From the NCBI RefSeq assembly GCF_018324205.1, contig NZ_AP023356.1:9616501-9680500 (forward strand): DNA of 64,000 nucleotides, written 5' to 3'. The notes under the pieces were generated by a model. It made no database searches. It saw only the letters and a list, made by a program, of their open reading frames with translations, and had not been told where the DNA came from. The DNA comes from Actinoplanes ianthinogenes. Lineage in GTDB: Bacteria; Actinomycetota; Actinomycetes; Mycobacteriales; Micromonosporaceae. The stretch's first letter is position 1; each line of letters opens with the position of its first letter. The translations under genes were made by a program, and so were the position numbers. Positions 42,084-50,262 of the stretch are shown one piece after another.

Positions 42084-43436
42084 ATGCGAAGAGTCCTCAT
42101 CGCACTCTGCGCCGCCCTGCTCGCCGCCGTCGGCGCGGTCATCGCGCTCGGCAACCCCGCCTACGCCGCCACCGGCTTGCACGTGGTCGGCACCGACATC
42201 TACGAGGCGAACGGCAACAAGTTCGTCATGCGCGGCGTCAACCACGCGCACACCTGGTACACCTCGCAGACCAGCTCGTTCGCCGCCATCAAGGCGGCCG
42301 GCGCGAACACCGTCCGGGTGGTGCTCTCCGGCGGCCGGTGGACCGCGAACACCGCCGGTGACGTGGCCAACGTGATCTCGCTGTGCAAGGCCAACAAGCT
42401 GATCTGCGTCCTGGAGGACCACGACACCACCGGGTACGGCGAGGACAGCGCCGCCTACACCCTCGACCAGGCGGTCAACTACTGGATCAGCCTGAAGAGC
42501 GTGCTGGCCGGCCAGGAGGACTACATCTCGATCAACATCGGCAACGAGCCGATCGGCAACACCAACCCGAGCCAGTGGACCGCCGCCACCACCGCGGCGA
42601 TCAAGAAGATGCGCGACAACGGCTTCCAGCATCTGCTGATGATCGACGCACCGAACTGGGGCCAGGACTGGCAGCAGGTGATGCTCGCCAACGGACAGAC
42701 CGTGCTCGACGCGGACAGCCAGCACAACACGATCCTGTCCATCCACATGTACTCGGTGTACTCGCAGGCCTCGACGATCACGTCGTACCTGGACACCTTC
42801 AAGTCCAAGGGCTGGCCGCTGCTGATCGGCGAGTTCGGCTGGCAGTTCGCGTCCGGTGAGGTCGACGACCAGACGGTGATCGCCGAGGCGGCCCGGCGCG
42901 GCCTCGGTTACCTCGGCTGGTCCTGGTCCGGCAACACCGACCCGGTCCTGGACATGGTGCTCAACTTCGACGTCAACCAGAAGACCACCTGGTACAGCCG
43001 GGTCTTCGACGGCCCGAACGGGATCAAGGCCACCGCCAGGGAGGCCACCGTCTTCGGCGGAACCAGCACCTCGTCCCCGTCCCCGTCCCCGTCCTCTCCG
43101 TCGCCCTCGTCACCGTCACCGTCGCAGCCCAGCGGCAAGACCTGCACCGCGACCTACGCGATCGCCGGCCAGTGGCCGGGCGGCTTCCAGGGCGAGGTCA
43201 AGGTGACCGCCGGCGGCACCGCGATCAGCGGCTGGACCGTCACCTGGACCTACGCCAACGGCCAGACCGTCGCCAACGCCTGGTCCGCCACCGTGACCAG
43301 CAGCGGCGCCACCGTCACCGCCAAGAACGCCGGCTACAACGGCAGCCTCGTGGCCAAGGGCACCACGTCCTTCGGCTTCCTCGGCTCCTGGACCGGCACC
43401 AACTCGGTGCCCACCCCCACCTGCACCGCCAGCTGA
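42084..43436 (+). CDS. Secreted GH5 beta-mannanase-like enzyme with CBM2
   Basis: 450 residues. Signal peptide ending AAVGAVIALGNPAYA. GH5 catalytic barrel (about 30-335): RGVNHAHTWY, the acid/base Glu in NIGNEPIGN, HMYSVYSQ and the nucleophile Glu in LIGEFGWQF. The form resembles GH5 subfamily 8 mannan endo-1,4-beta-mannosidases. A Ser/Pro linker then leads to a CBM2 cellulose-binding module (about 350-450, CTATYAIAGQWPGGFQGEVKV with conserved Trp). Expression is likely cellobiose-controlled through the CebR-type site. Confidence 0.9.
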   Translation: MRRVLIALCAALLAAVGAVIALGNPAYAATGLHVVGTDIYEANGNKFVMRGVNHAHTWYTSQTSSFAAIKAAGANTVRVVLSGGRWTANTAGDVANVISLCKANKLICVLEDHDTTGYGEDSAAYTLDQAVNYWISLKSVLAGQEDYISINIGNEPIGNTNPSQWTAATTAAIKKMRDNGFQHLLMIDAPNWGQDWQQVMLANGQTVLDADSQHNTILSIHMYSVYSQASTITSYLDTFKSKGWPLLIGEFGWQFASGEVDDQTVIAEAARRGLGYLGWSWSGNTDPVLDMVLNFDVNQKTTWYSRVFDGPNGIKATAREATVFGGTSTSSPSPSPSSPSPSSPSPSQPSGKTCTATYAIAGQWPGGFQGEVKVTAGGTAISGWTVTWTYANGQTVANAWSATVTSSGATVTAKNAGYNGSLVAKGTTSFGFLGSWTGTNSVPTPTCTAS

Positions 43437-43447
43437 TCCCACCACCG

Positions 43448-43474
43448 GCAGGGGCCGCGCGTCGCGGCCCCTGC
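43448..43474 (+). terminator. Intrinsic terminator after the mannanase-like gene
   Basis: GCAGGGGCCGCG / CGCGGCCCCTGC, 12-bp perfect stem, 3-nt loop, followed by GTCTTCTTTCC, a rare T-rich run here. That run is also the start of a dispersed-motif copy. Confidence 0.88.
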
Positions 43475-43479
43475 GTCTT

Positions 43480-43500
43480 CTTTCCGGTACGCCCGGAGCC
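43480..43500 (+). repeat. Dispersed motif copy 2
   Basis: CTTTCCGGTACGCCCGGAGC directly after the terminator stem, between convergent genes. Confidence 0.65.
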
Positions 43501-43510
43501 GCCCCCACCC

Positions 43511-44485
43511 TCAGGAACGCAGAGTCCGGCTCGGCAGGTCCCCGAACACCTCCCGGTACGCCGCCGCGAACCGATCCGGCTTGGCGAAGCCCCACCGGGC
43601 GGCGATCGCCTTGACGGTCGCGCCCTGCGCCGGGTCCGCGGCCTGAAGCTCCCGATGCGCGTGTTCGAGCCGCACCCGCCGCACGAACCCCAGCGGCGTG
43701 GTGCCGTAGTGGGTCCGGAAGGCGTACTGCAACGCGCGGGCGCCGGCGCCGGCCGCGGCCGCGATGTCCGACAGCGTCACCGGCCGGGCCGCGTTCGCGT
43801 CGATGTAGGCCACCGCCCGGCGCAGCGCCGCCGGGGTCACCGAGCCGGGTCCGGGCAGGTAGGACCGCGTCATGCCGGAGTTCGGGAAGGCGTGCAGCGC
43901 GGCCACCGCCACCGTGCGGGTCATCTCCTCGGCGACCAGGGGCGACGCCATCGGCGACGGGTCGTCCATCAGAGCGCCGTTGGCCAGGTGGGCGACCGCC
44001 CGCCAGTACCGGCGCATCTCCGGCGAGATCGGCCGGACACCGTCGAGGCGCAACCGCCCGCGCGGGATGTCGAAAGCCTCCTCGGCGATCTGGTCCAGCC
44101 GCTGGAGCGGCAGTCGCAGCACGCTGAGCGTGATGTCGTGCGTGGCGAAACCGACCGGGACACCCACCGGGCACGCCGCGACCGAGCCGGGCGCCAGCTC
44201 CAGGTGGCCCTCGGCCGGGGTGGTGATCCGCACCTGGCCGCCGTGCACCACAAAGAACAGGAAGTAGTCGAACGGATCGGTGGTCTGGCTGTAGTCCAGA
44301 GTGCTGCGGATCCGGTCACCGGCGATGGCCGGGACCTGGCTGCTGCGGACCGCGAAACGCGCACCGTCGCCGGTGCGGGCGAACCGCGCGCGGGTCCCGA
44401 CGAACGTCTGCCGCATGAACTCGGTGATCTCGTCCTCGACCGCGGAGGAGATGGACGACCGTTCCGGCTGTGCGGTTGCCGACAT
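43511..44485 (-). CDS. AraC-family regulator with N-terminal AraC-binding-like domain
   Basis: 324 residues from the ATG at 44485 (GGGGGG ribosome site). The N-terminal half (about 40-180) is a cupin-like effector/dimerisation domain of the AraC_binding_2 type (FDYFLFFVVHGGQVRITTPAEGHLELAPGSVAACPVG). The C-terminal part carries two HTH motifs: TLSDIAAAAGAGARALQYAFRTHYGTTPLGFVRRVRLEHAHREL and ATVKAIAARWGFAKPDRFAAAYREVFGDLPSRTL. Target unknown; no divergent partner. Confidence 0.9.
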   Translation of the reverse strand: MSATAQPERSSISSAVEDEITEFMRQTFVGTRARFARTGDGARFAVRSSQVPAIAGDRIRSTLDYSQTTDPFDYFLFFVVHGGQVRITTPAEGHLELAPGSVAACPVGVPVGFATHDITLSVLRLPLQRLDQIAEEAFDIPRGRLRLDGVRPISPEMRRYWRAVAHLANGALMDDPSPMASPLVAEEMTRTVAVAALHAFPNSGMTRSYLPGPGSVTPAALRRAVAYIDANAARPVTLSDIAAAAGAGARALQYAFRTHYGTTPLGFVRRVRLEHAHRELQAADPAQGATVKAIAARWGFAKPDRFAAAYREVFGDLPSRTLRS

Positions 44486-44695
44486 CGTCGCCCCCCGGTA
44501 GGAATCGACCCCTGGTCGCTGGCAAACCCGTCCCTCACCGTACGCATGAACCGTCCGCCGAACGAAGTCCGCGGCACGAACCACCCGTGGAGGTGAGCCC
44601 GGAACGTACCCCGCCACACGAACCGGTTGCCCGCCGAACGAACAGGGCGGCCCGGCGATCTTGCCGATCCGGGTCCTCCGTCGTCCGATGACGGT

Positions 44696-44881
44696 GTGGC
44701 TCAGCATGCCGACAACGTCAGGCAGCGCCTGCAGGCTGTCCTCGACCATGCCGCGGAGGCGCGGACCAGTGCCGAACGCCGCCGCGCCGCCGCCCAGCGG
44801 TACCTCGCCAACGCCGCGGCCGCGCACGCCGCGGCCGACAAGGCCCGGCAACGCCTGGCCGACCGGCAACCCGCGGAATAG
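44696..44881 (+). CDS. Small helical protein, possible coiled coil
   Basis: 61 residues from GTG 44696: VAQHADNVRQRLQAVLDHAAEARTSAERRRAAAQRYLANAAAAHAAADKARQRLAD, a single long amphipathic helix with regular Leu/Ala spacing. No ribosome site is obvious, and the adjacent upstream sequence in frame is Pro-rich and less gene-like. Probably real but could be a chance ORF. Confidence 0.45.
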   Translation: MAQHADNVRQRLQAVLDHAAEARTSAERRRAAAQRYLANAAAAHAAADKARQRLADRQPAE

Positions 44882-44925
44882 CCCGCCCTCCGGTCCCGGA
44901 CCGCTCTTCCCGGCGTCACCCCCGA

Positions 44926-44944
44926 TTACGGTACGCCCGGAGCC
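44926..44944 (+). repeat. Dispersed motif copy 3 (at a gene end)
   Basis: TTACGGTACGCCCGGAGCC. The TetR gene's last codons and stop are made from this sequence on the other strand. A CCGTCC-C-GGACGG palindrome follows. Confidence 0.6.
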
Positions 44945-45543
44945 GTCCCGGACGGCGGCTGCCGCAGACCGGCCAGGGTCGCCTCCACCGACTGCCGCCA
45001 CACGGCCGGCGCCCGCCCGGCCCCGAGGATCCCGCTCAGTTCCAGCGAGGCGAGACCGTGCACCAGGGCGAACAGGTGCCGGCCGATGCCGAACTCGTCC
45101 CGCCCGGGGAACACCCCCTCGGCGACCCCGCGCCGGATCACTCGCAGCACCCGCTCGAAGCTGCGATAGACCAGCCGGACCAGCGGGTCGTCACGATCGG
45201 ACCCGGCCCGGGCCAGGCTGAAGAAGAGGTCGTACAGCTCCGGCTTGGCCAGCGCCGCCGCACGGTAACCGAGGGCCAGGTCGACGATCTCCGCGCACGG
45301 GTCGGACCGCTCCGGCACCGCCTCGTGGTGGCGCCGCATGGTCTCGGCCACGTCCTCCGCCATGGCCCGCAACAGCCCCTCCTTGTCCTCGAAGAGGCTG
45401 TAGACCGCGCGGGTGGAGGTGCCCGCGGCGGTGGCCACCCGCCGCACCGACACCGCCCCGGCACCCTCGGCGTGCAGGATCTCGGCCGCGGCGGCGAGCA
45501 GTGCCGCCCGGGTTTGCGCTCCGTGCCCCTTCGGACGTCCCAT
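44926..45543 (-). CDS. TetR-family regulator of the flavoprotein gene
   Basis: 205 residues from ATG 45543. Winged-free HTH of TetR type: TRAALLAAAAEILHAEGAGAVSVRRVATAAGTSTRAVYSLFEDKEGLLRAMAEDV, followed by an all-helical ligand domain with a TetR_C-like (WHG) character (LYDLFFSLARAGSD, FALVHGLASLELSGIL). Divergent from a FAD-dependent oxidoreductase; a CGTTACG-G-CGTAACG palindrome in the gap is its likely operator. Confidence 0.93.
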   Translation of the reverse strand: MGRPKGHGAQTRAALLAAAAEILHAEGAGAVSVRRVATAAGTSTRAVYSLFEDKEGLLRAMAEDVAETMRRHHEAVPERSDPCAEIVDLALGYRAAALAKPELYDLFFSLARAGSDRDDPLVRLVYRSFERVLRVIRRGVAEGVFPGRDEFGIGRHLFALVHGLASLELSGILGAGRAPAVWRQSVEATLAGLRQPPSGTAPGVP

Positions 45544-45570
45544 GCTCCCCACCATATCGCAACGCTGTTA

Positions 45571-45585
45571 CGTTACGGCGTAACG
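45571..45585. promoter_or_regulatory. TetR operator
   Basis: CGTTACG-G-CGTAACG, perfect 7-bp arms, ending one base before the AAAAGGAG ribosome site of the flavoprotein gene and 28 bp before the TetR start. Confidence 0.8.
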
Positions 45586-45599
45586 AAAAGGAGCAGACG

Positions 45600-46844
45600 A
45601 TGGACGCCGATGTGATCGTGGTGGGCACCCGGGTCGGCGGCGCGGCGACCGCGATGCTGCTGGCCCGGGCCGGCCTGCGGGTGCTCGCGGTGGACCGCAC
45701 CCGGTTCCCGAGCGACACCCTCTCCACCCACCAGGTGCAGCTGCCCGGCGGCGCACTGCTGCGCCGATGGGGTCTGCTGGACACCTTGATCGCACAGGGC
45801 ACCCCGGCCGCCCGCATGGTCACCTTCGACGCCGGCCCGGCCGTGCTGCGCGGCGCCTACCCGCACGTCGGCGGCGTCGACGCCGTCTACAGTCCCCGGC
45901 GCACCCGGCTGGACACCCTGCTGGTCGACGCCGCGCGCACGGCCGGCGCGACCGTCGAGGAGGGGTTCGTCGTCGAGGGCCTGACCGGCGCCGGCGGCCG
46001 GGTCACCGGCATCCGCGGCACGCCGAAGGGCGGCACCCCGCGCACCTTCACCGCGCCACTCGTGATCGGCGCCGACGGCAAGCACTCCACGGTGGCCCGG
46101 GCCGCCGGGGCCCGCGAGTACCGGTCGCGGCGGACCACCTCGGCCGGCTGCTACACCTACTTCGCCGGTCTGCCCGTCACCGGCGGCGAGATCTACAGCC
46201 GGCCCGGCATGATGGTCACCCTGTGGCCCACCGACGACGGGCTCACCATCGTGTTCCTCGCCGTGCCGCTGGCCCGGTTCGCCGGCCTGCGCACCGACCT
46301 CACCGGGAACTATCTCGCGGCCGTCGCCTCGGTGGGCGATCTCGGCGAGCGGCTCGCCACCGCGCACCGGGCCGGTCCGGTCCGGGCGACCGCCGACCTG
46401 CCGAACGTGTTCCGGCGGCCGTACGGCCCGGGCTGGGCCCTGGTCGGCGACGCGGGGCTGGTGATGGACCCGATCACCGGGCAGGGCATCGGCCACGCTC
46501 TGCGGGACGCCGAGTCGCTGAGCGCCGCGATCGTCGCCGGACTCGGCGGCCGGCGCCCGCTGGACGCCGCGCTGGCCGCCCACCACCGTGACCGGGACAC
46601 CGCCCGCCGCCCGATGTACGACCTGACCACCCGCCTGGCCCGGTTCCGGCCCGACCGCGCCGGCCCGACCCTGTTCCCCGCCATCGCCGCCGATCCGGCC
46701 CTGGTCACCCGATTCCTGGGGGTCCTGACCGGCGCGGAGCCGGCGGACGCGTTCTTCGCCCCGGCGGTGCTGCGCCGCATCGTCGGCACCCGCGGCCTGC
46801 TCCGGATGGTCGCCGGCCGCCCGGCCCCCGCCACGTCCGGCTGA
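45600..46844 (+). CDS. FAD-dependent oxidoreductase (geranylgeranyl-reductase/PHBH type)
   Basis: 414 residues with an AAAAGGAG ribosome site. FAD fold: VIVVGTRVGGAATAMLLARAG (GxGxxG variant), IGADGKHSTVARAAGA and GDAGLVMDPITGQGIGHALRDAE, the motifs of class A flavoprotein monooxygenases and GGR-like reductases. It could hydroxylate an aromatic or reduce a polyprenyl compound. Under the adjacent TetR repressor, so perhaps a detoxifying enzyme induced by its substrate. Confidence 0.9.
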   Translation: MDADVIVVGTRVGGAATAMLLARAGLRVLAVDRTRFPSDTLSTHQVQLPGGALLRRWGLLDTLIAQGTPAARMVTFDAGPAVLRGAYPHVGGVDAVYSPRRTRLDTLLVDAARTAGATVEEGFVVEGLTGAGGRVTGIRGTPKGGTPRTFTAPLVIGADGKHSTVARAAGAREYRSRRTTSAGCYTYFAGLPVTGGEIYSRPGMMVTLWPTDDGLTIVFLAVPLARFAGLRTDLTGNYLAAVASVGDLGERLATAHRAGPVRATADLPNVFRRPYGPGWALVGDAGLVMDPITGQGIGHALRDAESLSAAIVAGLGGRRPLDAALAAHHRDRDTARRPMYDLTTRLARFRPDRAGPTLFPAIAADPALVTRFLGVLTGAEPADAFFAPAVLRRIVGTRGLLRMVAGRPAPATSG

Positions 46845-46885
46845 GACCACCATCCTCTCAACTTCACGGTTTCCCGGCCGATGCG

Positions 46886-47779
46886 GTGGCCGTGACCGAA
46901 CCGCCGCGCCGCCGCGCCTGCCGCGGCCGTTCCCGCTGGGTGGCGTTCGTCGCCGTGGCCGTCGTGGCGGCCGTCGGCGGCGCCGTGGTGGCCCGCCGGT
47001 GGCCACGATCCACTCCCCCGCCGCCGGCGCCCGAACCACCGCCACCGGCCCAGGCCGCAGCCCCGGCCCCGGCCCCGGCCCCGGCCGAGCCTGCGCCCAG
47101 GCTCACGGCCCGCCGCCGTCGCGCCCTGACCGTCGTGGCCACGATCGCCGTCACCGCCGCCGGAATCGGCATCATGGTCGCCACCGGCGATCGGCCCCGC
47201 CCCGCCGACGCTGGAGACGGCTCGCTCGCTACCTTCAGCCCGGTCGTACCGGACCGGGCCTGGCTCCTCACGCCCAGCCCGACTCCCACGGCACCCTGGA
47301 CTCCCCCACCGGCCCCGGTGCCGGTCCCGGTCAGCACCGGCGTTGCCGCGCATGACAGCGTCGTCGTCCTGCACGGCGAATCGGGCGAGGAGATGACCCT
47401 GGAGATCACCGATTACCGGAATCCCGCCCTCAGCACCGACGCCGGCGGCCCGCCGATGAAACCGGCCCTGGGCCACCGCCTGGTCCAGGTCACGGTCCGC
47501 GTGGGGAACGTCGGCGGCGTCCCCTTCATCAGCGACCTGGAGAAATACGCCTGGCTGCTGGACCGCGAAGGCCACGCGTACCCCCTCGACCCCGCCAAGA
47601 CCAAGGCCCGCAACCCCATCGCCGCCCACCGTCTCGACCCGCAGACCCTCACCGCCCGCACCATCGTCTTCGAGGTCCCCGGCGAGGCCGACCTCAATCG
47701 CCTCCGCCTCAGCCGCCACCCCGGCAAGAAGAACCAGACCCAGGTCTGGCGTCTCCCCCTGAGCAGCACGCCGGGTTAG
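46886..47779 (+). CDS. Pro/Ala-rich membrane protein with DUF4352-like domain
   Basis: 297 residues, GTG start (second GTG at 46892 also possible). Two hydrophobic segments (about 18-36 and 78-98) separated by a Pro/Ala-rich stretch, a second Pro/Thr-rich linker, and a C-terminal beta-rich domain about 150-290 (EEMTLEITDYRNPAL, HRLVQVTVRVGNVGGVPF, TARTIVFEVPGEADLNRLRLS) in the style of DUF4352/telomeric-repeat-factor-like extracellular domains. Unknown function. Confidence 0.72.
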   Translation: MAVTEPPRRRACRGRSRWVAFVAVAVVAAVGGAVVARRWPRSTPPPPAPEPPPPAQAAAPAPAPAPAEPAPRLTARRRRALTVVATIAVTAAGIGIMVATGDRPRPADAGDGSLATFSPVVPDRAWLLTPSPTPTAPWTPPPAPVPVPVSTGVAAHDSVVVLHGESGEEMTLEITDYRNPALSTDAGGPPMKPALGHRLVQVTVRVGNVGGVPFISDLEKYAWLLDREGHAYPLDPAKTKARNPIAAHRLDPQTLTARTIVFEVPGEADLNRLRLSRHPGKKNQTQVWRLPLSSTPG

Positions 47780-47790
47780 CCTCGGAGGGC

Positions 47791-48198
47791 ATGACGGATT
47801 TCCCGGGCACCGACCTCGCCGCTCACCTCGCCGCCTACACCGCGGCCTTCGCCACCGGCTCCAGCGCCGCCCTCGACGATTTCTACGAGCCGGACGCCAT
47901 CGTGGTCCCGCAGCCGGGCACCCCGCGGGCCGGCGCCGCCCAGCGCCAGGCGACCCTCCAGCATCTCCTCGACTTCGGCCTGCCGATGCGGGCACAGCTC
48001 CGGCACCACTACACCACCGGCGACCTCGCACTCACCGTCGTCGAGTGGTCGATACGCGGCACCGCCCGCCAGGGCTTCCCCCTCGACGTGCACGGCGTCG
48101 CCGCCGACGTGCTGCGCCGCGGCCCCGACGGCCGCTGGCGTTACCTCATCGACAACCCGTTCGGCACCGCTGCGGGTCAGGACCCGCAGCCCAGGTAG
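47791..48198 (+). CDS. SnoaL/NTF2-like protein
   Basis: 135 residues. NTF2-like cone fold of the SnoaL/DUF4440 type: HLAAYTAAFATGSSAALDDFYEPDAIVVPQPG, HLLDFGLPMRAQLRHHYTTGDLALTVVEWSIRGT and RWRYLIDNPFG. Such domains are small-molecule isomerases, cyclases or binding proteins; the pocket cannot be assigned. The preceding gene's stop codon forms part of a TAGCCT box 8 nt before the ATG, so it may have its own leaderless start. Confidence 0.85.
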   Translation: MTDFPGTDLAAHLAAYTAAFATGSSAALDDFYEPDAIVVPQPGTPRAGAAQRQATLQHLLDFGLPMRAQLRHHYTTGDLALTVVEWSIRGTARQGFPLDVHGVAADVLRRGPDGRWRYLIDNPFGTAAGQDPQPR

Positions 48199-48656
48199 CT
48201 GCCGCCGTGCTGTTCGGCGAGCATGGTCACGTAATCGGTGCGGTGGCGGTGCCCGGCGCTGGGAACCAGGTCCGGGAAGGTCGCCTCGACCAGCCACGAC
48301 GACGCGGAGGACGGGACCGTGGTGACGGTCCCGCCGTCGGCGGACAACTGGCGGGCCACGGCGCCGGCCGCCTCCTCGTCGGGCATGCCGAGCTGATAGG
48401 TGACCACGCGGGGCGACGGCTCGGGATAGTCCTCACCGACGCCCATGGCCCAGTGCAGTCGCTGGCACAGGTCGCCGAGCAGCGCGTTCAACTCACCCGG
48501 TGAGGCGCCGGCCGGCAGCGGGCCGTGCTCCGAGAGGCGCCGGATCAGGTGCGCCGTCAGGTCGGGATCGAGCTGCTCGGCGTGCAGGTCGCCGTGGACG
48601 ACGACCAGCACACCGAAGATGGCCGCCAGATCGGCCTCGGGCAGGACACGACTCAT
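48177..48656 (-). CDS. Unrecognised small cytoplasmic protein
   Basis: 159 residues, mostly acidic and soluble. Features: LTAHLIRRLSEHGPLPAGASPGELNALLGDLCQRLHWAMGVGEDYP and SSASSWLVEATFPDLVPSAGHRHRTDYVTMLAEQHGG. Overlaps the convergent SnoaL gene by 22 bp and lies 16 bp after the GGDEF gene's start on the same strand. No family recognised. Confidence 0.6.
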   Translation of the reverse strand: MSRVLPEADLAAIFGVLVVVHGDLHAEQLDPDLTAHLIRRLSEHGPLPAGASPGELNALLGDLCQRLHWAMGVGEDYPEPSPRVVTYQLGMPDEEAAGAVARQLSADGGTVTTVPSSASSWLVEATFPDLVPSAGHRHRTDYVTMLAEQHGGSYLGCGS

Positions 48657-48671
48657 CCGCCCAGTAAAGCG

Positions 48672-50189
48672 TCACGCCGTCGCGGCCGGAAGCCGGTCCG
48701 GCTCGTCGGTCACCACCCGGTCACGGCCCTGCTCCTTGGCCGTGTAAAGCGCCCGGTCGGCCCGTCGCAGCAGATCCTCGGCACTCTCGCCGGCCTCCAG
48801 CTGCGCCACCCCGGCGCTGAAGGTGACCCGCAACGGGCCGAGCGGCGTCGCCACCACGATCTCGGAGCAGCGCTGCCGGCACTGCGCGGCCATCTCCGCC
48901 GCGGTCCGCGCGCCCGCGCCGGGCAGCAGCACCGCGAACTCCTCGCCGCCGTACCGGGCCAGCGTCCCGGCCGCGCCGACCGCGTCGCCGAGCTCCCGGG
49001 CCAGCCGGATCAGCACCTCGTCGCCGACCGCGTGCCCGTACGTGTCGTTGACCGCCTTGAAATGGTCCACATCGATCATCACCGCGGCCAGCGGGTGCCC
49101 GGCGGCCACCTGCTCGCGCAGCACGGTGGTCAGGTGCCGGCGGTTGTAGACGCCGGTCAGGCCGTCCCGCACCGCCTGGTCGGTCAGCTCGGCGCGCAGC
49201 CGCTCCAGCTCGGTGACGTCCCGGACCACCACGACCGTGCCCGCGCCGCCGCCGCTCTCCGGCGACATCCGCACCACCCGCACGTCGTAGATCCGCCCGT
49301 CCGCCGACGCGACGGTCTGCTGGTCGACCCCGGTGAACGCCGACGTGAGCCGCGGACCCAGCACGTCCTGCCAGCACTGGCCCACCACGCCGCCGTCCGA
49401 GCCACGCAGGACCGCGAGCAGGTCGACCGCCGCCGGGTTGACGTCCAGGAACCGCCCGTCCGCGTCGAGGACCATCACCGCGTCCCGCAGCGCCGCGATC
49501 ACCTGTTTGTAGGAGACCGGCGTCTGCCGGGCGGGCGTCCCGCTCCGTTCCGCCCACCACCACATCGATGCGGTGACCAGGAACAGGATCGGGGTCAGGT
49601 CCACCTGCCGGTCGTTGGTGAGCAGGAAGATGCTGACCAGGTTGCCGACGGCCGGGGCGAACCCGCCGACCAGGAAGAGCAGGAAGACCCGGCGATGCCC
49701 GCGGACCGCGCGGCGCATCGCCGCCACCGCCCGGGCCATGCCGGTCGCGATCAGGGTGTAGGAGTAGGCGGTGTGCAGCCAGTACAGCGGCCCGAAGTGC
49801 GGCGTGACACCGCCGTCCGGGTGGCTGACGACGGAGCTGAAGAACGCGTGATGCCACGGGTCGGTCGCGACCGCCGCGGTCAGCAGCACCGGATGGATCA
49901 GCAGCAGGGCGTGCCATCGGCGCAGCCGGTCCAGGCCGTACCCGGTGAAGACCGTGATGTGCCAGTGGAACCCGGCGACCAGCATCGCGACGCCCGGGAA
50001 CATGGCGTAGGTGCCCGCGAGCGCCACGGTCGGCGAGGCGGCGGTGGCGAAGGCCTGCGCCAGCGACCACAGCGCGGCGCCGGACGTGATCAGGGCCAGC
50101 GACTTGGCGTGGCGGCGCCAGGACAGCACGGCGTAGAGCGCCGCGACCAGGGCCGCGGCGACGTAGGCCGGGACCAGTACGGCTCGCAC
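48672..50189 (-). CDS. 7TM-PAS-GGDEF diguanylate cyclase
   Basis: 505 residues. Seven N-terminal membrane helices (about 5-220) of the histidine-kinase 7TM sensor type (HWHITVFTGYGLDRLRRWH), a PAS domain (about 235-340, VLDADGRFLDVNPAAVDLL) and a GGDEF domain (about 345-500). The active site reads GGEEF (RYGGEEFAVLL), which is functional, but no RxxD I-site precedes it, so unlike the 33675 cyclase this one should lack product inhibition. A membrane sensor feeding cyclic di-GMP. Confidence 0.92.
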   Translation of the reverse strand: MRAVLVPAYVAAALVAALYAVLSWRRHAKSLALITSGAALWSLAQAFATAASPTVALAGTYAMFPGVAMLVAGFHWHITVFTGYGLDRLRRWHALLLIHPVLLTAAVATDPWHHAFFSSVVSHPDGGVTPHFGPLYWLHTAYSYTLIATGMARAVAAMRRAVRGHRRVFLLFLVGGFAPAVGNLVSIFLLTNDRQVDLTPILFLVTASMWWWAERSGTPARQTPVSYKQVIAALRDAVMVLDADGRFLDVNPAAVDLLAVLRGSDGGVVGQCWQDVLGPRLTSAFTGVDQQTVASADGRIYDVRVVRMSPESGGGAGTVVVVRDVTELERLRAELTDQAVRDGLTGVYNRRHLTTVLREQVAAGHPLAAVMIDVDHFKAVNDTYGHAVGDEVLIRLARELGDAVGAAGTLARYGGEEFAVLLPGAGARTAAEMAAQCRQRCSEIVVATPLGPLRVTFSAGVAQLEAGESAEDLLRRADRALYTAKEQGRDRVVTDEPDRLPAATA

Positions 50190-50224
50190 GGGGTCCCGTT
50201 CGGCAGCCGGTGGCTCGAGCTGAG

Positions 50225-50258
50225 CGGATCGGGCGTGGCCTGCACCACGCCCGATCCG
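50225..50258 (-). terminator. Hairpin terminator after the cellulase/Cip1-like operon
   Basis: CGGATCGGGCGTGG / CCACGCCCGATCCG, 14-bp perfect stem with a 6-nt loop, directly after the stop of the Cip1-like gene. Confidence 0.85.
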
Positions 50259-50262
50259 GTGA

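Noticed and set aside
36730..45600. Aromatic catabolic cluster linking the dioxygenase-like and flavoprotein genes
   Set aside because: The genes are 8 kb apart with unrelated units and terminators between; no shared regulation is visible.
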